A stretch of 64,000 nucleotides of DNA from Paenibacillus odorifer (GTDB lineage Bacteria; Bacillota; Bacilli; Paenibacillales; Paenibacillaceae): contig NZ_CP009428.1 of the NCBI RefSeq assembly GCF_000758725.1, positions 3,596,001-3,660,000 of the forward strand, given 5' to 3'. Shown one piece after another: positions 8,905-16,214 of the stretch. The position numbers were made by a program, and so were the translations under genes. The notes under the pieces are model-generated. The model ran no database searches. It was not told the origin of the DNA and saw nothing but the letters and a program-made list of their open reading frames with translations. Position 1 is the first letter of the stretch. Each line of letters begins with the position of its first letter.

Positions 8905-8941
8905 TTAAACCACCCCTACTTATTAGCATTTTCTTTTAATT

Positions 8942-9022
8942 ATCCGACAACATGTTGTATGATGTGATTATAAATCTTCATTATTCCTTGATCAACCATC
9001 AGTTTTTTATGATTTGTCGGAT
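8942..9022. promoter_or_regulatory. Candidate TetR operator region (divergent)
   Basis: The 148-base gap contains a perfect 12-bp palindrome ACAACATGTTGT (8947-8958) near the dehydrogenase start, and a 9-bp inverted repeat ATCCGACAA (8942-8950)/TTGTCGGAT (9014-9022). Each arm would cover one of the two divergent promoters. Confidence 0.5.
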
Positions 9023-9052
9023 GATATTCTTATTCACTAGTAGGAGGGTAAC

Positions 9053-9604
9053 ATGAAAAAGCAACCCCAAATAACGGAGAAAACAAGACAAAAGTTTGTA
9101 GAAGTTTTTTGTGAGTTATATAGCCAAAAGCCGATTGAAAAAATTTCGATTCAGGAAATTTCGAATAAGTCAGGATATAACCGCAGCACCTTTTATCAAT
9201 ACTTTACTGACATTTACGAATTGTTAGACTCTGTTGAAAATGACTTATTGAATGACATGAAAAAAGAATTGGCGAATAAAGAGCTATCGAAGGATACGGT
9301 TCAAGATACGCTCAATTGTCTGGATAAAAAAGAACATCTCCTGGTTCTTAATGCCCTTTTGGGTGATTATGGAAGTGCCCGTTTTTTAAAACGCTTAAAG
9401 AAAGAAATCACTTTGGATCAATTAGGATTAAACGTTCCGCAAAACCAATCCTTAACGCCATACTTCATTGAGTTTTACCTGACAACTGCTCTTTCTTTGT
9501 TTCGTCTTTGGCTCCAGCGTCAAAAGGATTTATCGTCTGAAGAATTTTTCAAGTTAGTGGAGAACCTATATTCAAGAGGGATTACGCCCTATTTTAAAGA
9601 ATGA
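9053..9604 (+). CDS. TetR/AcrR-family regulator
   Basis: 183 aa. The HTH covers ~11-60: KTRQKFVEVFCELYSQKPIEK, then IQEISNKSGYNRSTFYQYFTDIYELLD, with the YQYFxDxxEL recognition turn. The C-terminal domain (LFRLWLQRQKDLSSEEFFKLVENLYSRG) matches the TetR_C_7-like end found in Bacillus regulators of this size. AGGAGGGTAAC precedes the ATG. Divergent orientation and shared palindromes point to control of the PanE-like gene. Ligand unknown. Confidence 0.85.
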   Translation: MKKQPQITEKTRQKFVEVFCELYSQKPIEKISIQEISNKSGYNRSTFYQYFTDIYELLDSVENDLLNDMKKELANKELSKDTVQDTLNCLDKKEHLLVLNALLGDYGSARFLKRLKKEITLDQLGLNVPQNQSLTPYFIEFYLTTALSLFRLWLQRQKDLSSEEFFKLVENLYSRGITPYFKE

Positions 9605-9956
9605 GTCTGTCATTCAAACCAAATCCATATGTTCTATAACAATAAAAAAGCGCGCATAAGCTTGTTTACACAATATACTCCATAAAAACTGACCTAACTT
9701 ACTCTTAAGGTGGACGATGTTATAGAGCACGAGATAGGGCGTTATTGCTTATATATGTACGGAGCGACATTCCATACGATCAGTTTCTGTTATATTGAAA
9801 TATCAACGAAATTGTTTGTAACCTTTTGCAAATTCGTATCTAACAATTGATTCAACGGTGTAATCATAATTATTAGGGCAAAGGAGAATCATCTGGGAAG
9901 AAACTTATATAACTGGCGATAAAAGTACCTAATTATCAGTATTTGATCCAAATTAC
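9605..9956. other. Gap before the MerR operon
   Basis: About 350 AT-rich bases with no gene-like frame. Nothing supportable beyond the MerR promoter at its right end. Confidence 0.4.
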
Positions 9957-9987
9957 TTGACTATGACGTTAGGTCATAGTGCATAAT
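9957..9987 (+). promoter_or_regulatory. MerR-type promoter with 19-bp spacer and operator dyad
   Basis: The -35 TTGACT (9957-9962) and -10 CATAAT (9982-9987) are 19 bp apart, the over-long spacing that MerR-family activators correct by DNA distortion. The spacer region holds a perfect dyad: ACTATGAC (9960-9967), five bases, GTCATAGT (9973-9980). The predicted start of transcription falls before the ATG at 10018. The MerR regulator itself is the second gene of this operon. Confidence 0.8.
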
Positions 9988-10017
9988 TCTCACTATAGAC
10001 GACTAGGAGTGAGAGAT

Positions 10018-10944
10018 ATGAACATAAAAACATTGCGTTCAGACCACATTTATCAAAAAGTTGCCCAAGCTTCGCCCGAGGAAAAACTTGAATTATTCAG
10101 AAATGAAATGATGGCTCCCTTTATGAAACAATGGCAAATTCAACAGATCCCTTTTAGAGCTGAAGAGGGGAATGGTTTTGACGTTGTTACGTTTAATAGT
10201 ATAATGCATCGATCCCCTGATCAGATTACCCAGCAGATTTCATCTGAGGTAGAGTTGATTTCATCAGATTCTTTTTGGTTAGAGTGTGAGCACGCGGTAA
10301 GGAAAAGCCTCCGTCTATTTATAGAGCATGAAATAAGTCTCCCCGTATCCGAATATTTGTTTACCATTCAACTAGGGAATCCTGAAAGCAGTGCCTTAAC
10401 AATAAACGAAGGATATAGTGGCTTTGGGGGCATTCCCGGGTTTATCTGGGGTACACTCTTGCCAAATGAGTACACGATTTCTCGAATGAAGGCTGCGCTG
10501 GCGCACGAGTGCAACCATAATGTGCGATATCAATTTATTCAGTGGGATCACACCGTTAATTTGGGCGAGCTCATTGTAAGTGAAGGATTAGCTGAAAACT
10601 ATGCTATGTTCATGTTTGGCGAAGAATTGCTCGGCCCTTGGGTAACGAAAACAAACGCAGACACACTTAACAGGCGCATAAAGCCTGTCCTTAGAGAGCA
10701 ATTGCAATTAACAGGGTTTGATAAATTTGCTCCGTATCTTTACGGTGACGAGATCGCCAAACTTCAAAACTTTGAACCGGTCAATATGCCTTATAGTGCT
10801 GGCTACGCTTGCGGATATTATTTAATCCAATATTATTTAAGAAAAACAGGAAGAACAATCTTTGAGGCCACAATAACACCTGCTGCTCAAATACTAGACG
10901 AAGTAAAAGGATTTTGGGATGAAGAAACCATTATTAGCTGTTAA
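10018..10944 (+). CDS. DUF2268-type putative zinc metalloprotease
   Basis: 308 aa from the ATG at 10018, eight bases after AGGAG; an earlier in-frame GTG at 9979 lies inside the promoter and is excluded. HECNH at residues 163-167 is an HExxH zinc site, and GLAENYA further on supplies a likely third glutamate ligand, matching the predicted Zn-dependent protease family DUF2268. It has no signal peptide, so it should act in the cytoplasm. It overlaps the start of the MerR gene by 26 bases, so the two are co-transcribed and probably co-regulated. The substrate is unknown; related genes often sit beside MerR/TipAS regulators. Confidence 0.8.
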   Translation: MNIKTLRSDHIYQKVAQASPEEKLELFRNEMMAPFMKQWQIQQIPFRAEEGNGFDVVTFNSIMHRSPDQITQQISSEVELISSDSFWLECEHAVRKSLRLFIEHEISLPVSEYLFTIQLGNPESSALTINEGYSGFGGIPGFIWGTLLPNEYTISRMKAALAHECNHNVRYQFIQWDHTVNLGELIVSEGLAENYAMFMFGEELLGPWVTKTNADTLNRRIKPVLREQLQLTGFDKFAPYLYGDEIAKLQNFEPVNMPYSAGYACGYYLIQYYLRKTGRTIFEATITPAAQILDEVKGFWDEETIISC

Positions 10945-11668
10945 AGATATTGTTCAGATTACAGGCATTACAAGCCGGACCTTGCATTATTACGATAGGA
11001 TTGATTTATTTAAACCGACACATCTGACGGAAAAAGGGTATCGCTTATATGATCGAAGCAGTTTGGAAAAACTTCAAACTATTTTGTTCTTAAAGGAATT
11101 GGATTTTTCCTTGAAAGAAATTGCGGACATTTTAAAGCTGACCAGGCAAGAACAGAATCAAATATTAAAGAAGCAGAGACAAACCTTATTTTCGAGAAAA
11201 CAAAGACTAGAAACCATCATGGTTGCTCTCGAAGAATACGTTTCGGGGAATGATATTAGTAATTTGCAAATTTTCAACAATTCTTCCGTTTTGCCATTAA
11301 AAGAACAATATGCAAATGAGGCGAGATTCATCTATGGTGAAACAGAAGCGTATAATGTGTTTAATGAAACGTTGGATAAACTATCACAAGATGAAATAGA
11401 TGAACGTTTTCAATCGATGGAGGAAGTATTCAAGCAAATTGCGTCTTGTGTCGATCAGCATCCTTCCTCCGATGAAGTTCAGCGATTAATCAAGGAGTGG
11501 AAAAAAAATCTAATGCAATTCATGCCATGTGATAAAGAGCTACTGGCTTGCATTGCCGATACTTATAAATTCGATGTACGATTCAATAACTACTTTAATC
11601 AATATAGCAATGAGGATTTTGCAGATTTTCTACACAGTGCTATTATGCATCATATATCTCAATCGTGA
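10919..11668 (+). CDS. MerR-family regulator with TipAS drug-sensing domain
   Basis: 249 aa. Residues ~4-72 form the MerR winged HTH (VKDIVQITGITSRTLHYYDRIDLFKPT, then GYRLYDRSSLEKLQTILFLKEL). A coiled dimer helix follows (~75-115). From ~130 to the end the sequence matches the TipAS antibiotic-binding domain (EARFIYGETEAYNVF, RLIKEWKKNLMQF, FNNYFNQYSNEDFADFL), as in TipA, Mta and SkgA. TipAS proteins bind thiopeptides or other bulky amphipathic compounds and activate transcription. The operon promoter upstream (9957-9987) is of the exact MerR type, so positive autoregulation is expected. Confidence 0.88.
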   Translation: MKKPLLAVKDIVQITGITSRTLHYYDRIDLFKPTHLTEKGYRLYDRSSLEKLQTILFLKELDFSLKEIADILKLTRQEQNQILKKQRQTLFSRKQRLETIMVALEEYVSGNDISNLQIFNNSSVLPLKEQYANEARFIYGETEAYNVFNETLDKLSQDEIDERFQSMEEVFKQIASCVDQHPSSDEVQRLIKEWKKNLMQFMPCDKELLACIADTYKFDVRFNNYFNQYSNEDFADFLHSAIMHHISQS

Positions 11669-12054
11669 ACAGGAAAATTCGTTTGAAACTTCGGTTGATA
11701 AGCGGAGTGTGCAGATAGAAGAGAGGAACAATATAGAAAAGACAGCCAAGATAAATAATTTGAAAGCCACAGATAATGCAGTTTTTATAATAAAAAATGA
11801 GGAACAGATAGAGAACGCCATACCATATAAATCGAAAACATTTTGGTATGAGTCTTGGCTGAAGATAAAAGAGTTCTTCGGAGTCTAACACGGTTGAACT
11901 AACGGGAAACGAAGGCCCGCGATGGAACTCGCCCAACAATTGGGCAGACGCATGGGGAATTTCATCGTTATAGGACTCTTTATGAAGTATATTCATGCTG
12001 GCAATGGACAACGCTTAAGGTTAAGTATTATCTTATACGGGAGGTCATCGCTTC
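11669..12054. other. Gap with a coding-like fragment without start
   Basis: Between the MerR gene and a broken XRE gene. An open frame ending at 11888 reads as an acidic, charged polypeptide (ending TFWYESWLKIKEFFGV), but it begins inside the MerR gene in another frame and has no start or ribosome binding site. It may be the 3' tail of a lost gene. A 16-bp repeat follows at 11897. Confidence 0.3.
11897..11912 (+). repeat. 16-bp inverted repeat, right copy
   Basis: AACTAACGGGAAACGA is the exact reverse complement of 7851-7866, giving terminal-inverted-repeat geometry around 4.06 kb. It directly follows the coding-like fragment. Confidence 0.45.
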
Positions 12055-12287
12055 TTGAAATTTGAACTAGGACGTTGCTTACTGAATGAACGATTGATGG
12101 AATCCGGAAAGTCAGCAGAATGGCTGGCAAAAGACTTGTTTTTAAACCGGAACGAGTTTACGACTTTATTGAAAACAAAAGAGTGATGCCACTCAAAATT
12201 GCCATATCGATCGCCGATTCCATCGGTTGTGATGTTCGTGCCTTGTATGAATTAATTCCGAACGATAATGAAGTAAAGGGAGATTAA
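12055..12287 (+). pseudogene. Frameshifted XRE-family regulator
   Basis: A TTG start at 12055, ten bases after GGGAGG, opens a frame reading LKFELGRCLLNERLMESGKS and AEWLAKDL, which stops at 12184. Reading one frame over from about 12150 continues the same family as ERVYDFIENKRVMPLKIAIS, IADSIGCDVRALYELIPN and ends at 12287. The two halves together give the ~75-aa HTH_3 protein common in Paenibacillus (FGRCRIRELLxxxxKxxxWLA ... MSLxxAxxIAxxLxCxIxDLYE). A single-base indel between 12150 and 12165 explains the break. A sequencing error cannot be excluded. Confidence 0.7.
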
Positions 12288-12365
12288 GGGAATAAGTGGT
12301 AGGTTGCATTAAACTACAAATGTGATCCATTAAGCTAGTTAATGATAAACGATAGCTCAATCAAA

Positions 12366-12406
12366 ATGAAAAGGCAGCCGGTCAAATGATCGGCTGCCTT
12401 TTCATT
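12366..12406 (+). terminator. Strong terminator after the XRE pseudogene
   Basis: ATGAAAAGGCAGCCG pairs with CGGCTGCCTTTTCAT with an inner TCA/TGA, loop AA. The stem itself supplies the T-run; it works in both directions. Confidence 0.8.
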
Positions 12407-12558
12407 AGCTAATAAGCAGTTTACAGTAACGAAACTGATACATTTTGGATTGAGAAACCGTCTTTATACTGAAGCAGCAAAAGGAGGGGAGGTTAGGCTA
12501 GCTAGGCAGGAATGATTTGAACAAATGAAAATGAAATTTTTTTTAAAGGAGACTTGAG

Positions 12559-14058
12559 ATGAGATTGTTTGAATTATTGCTATATTTGTCAAACATCAGT
12601 TTGTTTGTATTAACAGTTGTATTAAAAAAAGGTCAGCGTATAATTCCAGTATTCGTTGCAAGCGGGATCGCCGCAGTTTTACTGGTCATTCATTGGACGG
12701 TGGAAGGATACAGAGTGCAGCTGTTTTTATCATATTGCATAACGGTCTTTTTTTTAGCCATTTCAAGTTATAGTTATTTTAAAAAAAGCAGTTTCCAAAA
12801 AATCCCTCGATTCCTGTTGGGTTCAGCTTATACCGCTATAGCGATCATGCTGGTCGGAACAGCGGTCCTCATGTATACTTTTCCTGTGTTTAAACTCCCT
12901 GAACTGACAGGCATATTTAAGGTAGGAACGCAAACGTTTCATTTTGTGGATACCAATAGGGAAGAGATTTTTGATAAAGCAAGAGAGGGTAAAAGAGAAT
13001 TGATGGTTCAGGTATGGTATCCGACTCAAGCTGGTAGTGGCAAGCGAACTGCTTTTATTCCCGATACGCGGATTTTAAGTTATATGGCCGCGAACTATGG
13101 TCTTCCCGGGTTTACTTTTCAACACCTGAAGTACGTATCCAGTCATGCATATTCGGAAGCGGAAATCTCTACGGCAAAGACTTCATACCCACTGATCCTT
13201 GGGAATCCCGGCAACGGCTCTTCTAGGTTCCTCCACACGTCGCAAGCCGAATATCTCGCGAGTCACGGATATATCGTGGCAATGATCGACCACACCTACA
13301 ACACATCTGCAACCGAGTTTCCGGACGGTCGAATCACGACCAGCACAACCAACGACTTATTCTCGCCTGACCATGATTATCGGACGGAAAGCGGAAATCG
13401 CGACAAGTTAGGCAAAGTTTTAACCGACGATGTGGTGTTTGTGCTGGACCAATTCGAACTTATCCAATCGGGGCAGATTCCAAGTCATCTAAAAGGCTGG
13501 ATTGATCTCGACCATGTCGGGGTGTTCGGTCATTCTATCGGTGGAGCAACGGCTTATGACGCTTCTTACGATCCGCGAATCGCGGTTGGCATAGACCTAG
13601 ATGGAGGGCTTTATCGTTTGCGTGAAAGAGAGGGACTGCAAAAACCGTTTTTATTCCTCAACTCGGAAAGCTATTTTGAAAAATTAAAAATGGTGATGGA
13701 TAACCGGGTCTACACGGATGCAGAAATTAACCGTATAGGCTCAACCAGAGAGTGGGAGGATCAAGTAACGGAAGATAAAAAGTTAGAGCTAGAACGGATG
13801 CGCAAAGCGGTCGACGAAGGGGGACAAGTCCTCTATATCGAAAATACGGAGCATTTGAATTTTACCGACGTACAGTTCATTTCTCCGATTTTCAAAATGC
13901 TGGGCATTACAGGAAAGATTGAGCCCGATAGAGCGGACTCCGTTACCAATACCTATATGCTGAATTTCTTCGATATGTATCTGAAAAATCAAGACGGAAT
14001 CTTAATGAAAGGACCGGATAGCCGTTTTCCGGAGGTGAAGTTCGTAACCTCGCTATAA
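12559..14058 (+). CDS. PAF-acetylhydrolase-like alpha/beta hydrolase, membrane-anchored
   Basis: 499 aa. Four hydrophobic helices occupy residues ~1-110, then an alpha/beta hydrolase of the platelet-activating-factor acetylhydrolase (isoform II) type: ELMVQVWYPTQ (148-157), HGYIVAMIDHTYN (236-248), the nucleophile elbow GHSIGG at 324-329 (Ser326), and IDLDGGLY carrying the acid region. TEHLNFTD near 435 places the catalytic histidine. These enzymes cleave short acyl esters of lipids or similar substrates. AAGGAGA precedes the ATG. The catalytic domain faces outward or inward depending on topology, not resolved here. It stands alone between two terminators. Confidence 0.8.
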   Translation: MRLFELLLYLSNISLFVLTVVLKKGQRIIPVFVASGIAAVLLVIHWTVEGYRVQLFLSYCITVFFLAISSYSYFKKSSFQKIPRFLLGSAYTAIAIMLVGTAVLMYTFPVFKLPELTGIFKVGTQTFHFVDTNREEIFDKAREGKRELMVQVWYPTQAGSGKRTAFIPDTRILSYMAANYGLPGFTFQHLKYVSSHAYSEAEISTAKTSYPLILGNPGNGSSRFLHTSQAEYLASHGYIVAMIDHTYNTSATEFPDGRITTSTTNDLFSPDHDYRTESGNRDKLGKVLTDDVVFVLDQFELIQSGQIPSHLKGWIDLDHVGVFGHSIGGATAYDASYDPRIAVGIDLDGGLYRLREREGLQKPFLFLNSESYFEKLKMVMDNRVYTDAEINRIGSTREWEDQVTEDKKLELERMRKAVDEGGQVLYIENTEHLNFTDVQFISPIFKMLGITGKIEPDRADSVTNTYMLNFFDMYLKNQDGILMKGPDSRFPEVKFVTSL

Positions 14059-14151
14059 ATTACGGAGCAGGTTAATATGATTGCAGTTATTTTAGACTGA
14101 AGCAACATCATTACGCTTACGGGGAATGATCGATCAATCCATACACGATAG

Positions 14152-14180
14152 CAGCCGTCTAGATGATCGGCTGTCTTTTT
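14152..14180 (+). terminator. Terminator after the PAF-acetylhydrolase-like gene
   Basis: CAGCCG/CGGCTG stem with a ten-base loop followed by CTTTTT. Confidence 0.65.
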
Positions 14181-14237
14181 ATTAAGCTAACGGCCACCCG
14201 TTAACTTTACCCTTTTAAGTACCGTAGCCGAAGTAGA

Positions 14238-14839
14238 ATATTGTTACGCCATCCCGATCATACGATCGAGGAAGAAAGTGCTCCAATTTCAGTCATTCTG
14301 AAAGAAACCAAAAGAATGAGCAACATGGTAGACGGCCTACTTCTTCTGGCAAGAGGCGATTCACATGAGGAAGTTATCTCATGCACACCTGTTCGTATTG
14401 ACGGGATCATTAAAGAGATCGCCAAAAAAATGGAGCCAATAATGGATTACAGGCAGTTGCGGGTACAGCTTCATGTCGAAGGCTCGGAATTGCTCATGAA
14501 TGGAGATGAGAATCGTCTCATACAGTTGTTCATGATTTTGTTGGACAATGTCATTAAATTTACGCAGGCGGATGGGCAAATCGATCTTGAGTGAGGCAGG
14601 GGAAATCAGTTCTTGTAACCGTCAAGGATAACGGAGTGGGTATTTCGGAACATGAATTACCACTCGTATTTAATCGCTTTTATAAGGGAGATTCCTCTAG
14701 AAGTAGAGGGGATCATGGAGCAGGTCTAGGGCTATCGATCGCACGTTGGATCGTCGATCAACATCAAGGTACTGTCCACATTAGCAGCGGGGTAGGGTGT
14801 GGTACGACAGTTATGATTCGTTTTCCGGTGATTAGTTAA
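14238..14839 (+). pseudogene. Truncated and frameshifted sensor histidine kinase
   Basis: Homology starts abruptly at LLRHPDHTIEEESAPISVIL, past the expected phospho-accepting histidine, so the sensor, membrane and most of the HisKA segment are missing. The first frame (MSNMVDGLLLLARGDS, LLMNGDENRLIQL, LLDNVIKFT) stops at 14594; the HATPase G-boxes continue in another frame as VKDNGVGISEHELPLVFNRF and GAGLGLSIARWIVDQHQGTV to 14839. The remains are the ATP-binding half of an OmpR-group kinase (ResE/PhoR-like). There is no response regulator nearby. It cannot encode a working kinase. Confidence 0.8.
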
Positions 14840-15671
14840 ATAATAATAGTACTCTTCAAAAGAGACTTACAATTGTTGTCGGGACTTTTGGGGATATCTA
14901 TAGAACGCAGCAAAGTTCTTTATTATCTAATCTTTTCAAAAAAGAAGAAATTAGTACATACTGTGTGCAATAAGTGAAGAAGATTATCTGGCTTCGCTAC
15001 CGGTTATTAGCGCATATAAACAAAGGGTGATTATCGCTCAATGTTTAACTTGGATGTGATGCCTTGTAGGAATTTCAAAAAAACCGTTGAACCAGCTCAA
15101 CGGTTTTTTTGAATGCATTTGTGTGCCGTCCTATAAGTGGTTGATGAAACTCTGAGCAATTGATATGGCCAGTCGAAATCGCAAGGCTCTAATTAATGAT
15201 GTGGTTATTGCTCGGAACTCAAAAGAGGAAGTGATAAATAGATCAAATAATATAAACCCCTAGATTGTGACACAATCCATATAGATCTATGTATAATCTA
15301 AGTAGAATGCATCTTAGTGACATATGTACAAAATACGGGTTTTGTGAGGAAGTAGTATATAAATTAAAGGAACCAACCAATTTGATGCAAATTATTGCCA
15401 ATTTACTGTCTATTAATGATTATCTAATCAATGTTCAAACCTGTTCAAAATAACTGCCCTTTCATAAGCAATTGATTCTTATTTAGTAATCGATTTATCT
15501 TAAACGAGTATTAAGCTTTAAAGCTCATCAAGTCTCGCATAAAACTTTAAGTGCTGATAATGTTTTTATTGTTGCATTAGATTACATAACTCTTGATTAT
15601 ATAAATTGACTATTACCATTATTTAACTTTTATAATCATCCTCATACATGTTCATCTTTAAAGCTTTAATT
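14840..15671. other. Gene-poor 830-base stretch
   Basis: Very AT-rich. It contains a bidirectional terminator at 15077-15110, a TATAAT at 15292-15297 and a small open frame at 15307-15453 (48 codons, no ribosome binding site). A 32-codon frame around 15160-15260 (starting MASRNRKALINDVV) also lacks support. Nothing else is recognisable. Confidence 0.4.
15077..15110 (+). terminator. Bidirectional terminator
   Basis: AAAAAAACCGTTGA/TCAACGGTTTTTTT, 14-bp perfect stem, six-base loop. It ends transcription of the decayed kinase region and protects against read-through from the right. Confidence 0.8.
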
Positions 15672-16199
15672 TCAAAGCAACTCTTCAGCTATCCTTAATT
15701 GTCTTTCCCGTTCTTTAGTAGCTGCCTCTGCAACTGAAGAATGATCTGATATGTAATTCACCAGTTTTACTGCATAGTCACTGCAAACCATAGCGTGTCC
15801 TCGCATATGTCCAGTTGCTATGGCTTGTGCAAAAGAACGGGCAGCATACTTACTAGCCTCGGTTGTGGACTCTTTGGCCAATTCATTGACTATGAATCCA
15901 ACTTTTCTTAAATCAAAGGCTCTAATCTCACCAGTTATACGCTTTTCTAGCGTTTCTATACCTAAATCAATCCGCGGGTCATTTACAAGCTGCTGGTCCA
16001 GATGATCCAGGTGCTCAGCTGCTACTTTCAAAGCCCATTTGGCCAGAAACTTCTGCGGCAGCTCTTCAAGCGTTTCTTCAAGCCGATTTCTTAATTCATG
16101 GTTATCTATAATCTTTATCTTTGGACTAGTATAAGTAAACATGTTAGTTTCTCTTAATTGCTGTTCATGTTTATTCCATGCATATTCCTCAATATTCAA
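15672..16199 (-). CDS. Imm5-like putative immunity protein
   Basis: 175 aa. The body matches the Imm5 family of polymorphic-toxin immunity proteins: LAKWALKVAAEHLDHLD (~53-69), PRIDLGIETLEKRITGEI (~79-96), then the alanine/histidine-rich segment EASKYAARSFAQAIATGHMRGHAMVCSDYAVKLV split over ~118-151, which carries the characteristic AxxHxxxHA pattern, and a terminal KERERQLRIAEELL helix. Cytosolic, no signal peptide. It begins 15 bases after the asparagine synthetase stop codon, so both share a transcript. No toxin gene is seen nearby. Confidence 0.7.
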   Translation of the reverse strand: MNIEEYAWNKHEQQLRETNMFTYTSPKIKIIDNHELRNRLEETLEELPQKFLAKWALKVAAEHLDHLDQQLVNDPRIDLGIETLEKRITGEIRAFDLRKVGFIVNELAKESTTEASKYAARSFAQAIATGHMRGHAMVCSDYAVKLVNYISDHSSVAEAATKERERQLRIAEELL

Positions 16200-16214
16200 C
16201 GAATCACTCCCCCA

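Noticed and set aside
9605..9956. End of an IS256-like element
   Set aside because: Short resemblance of a few bases to IS256 ends (around GTTTACACAA) is not enough without a partner end.
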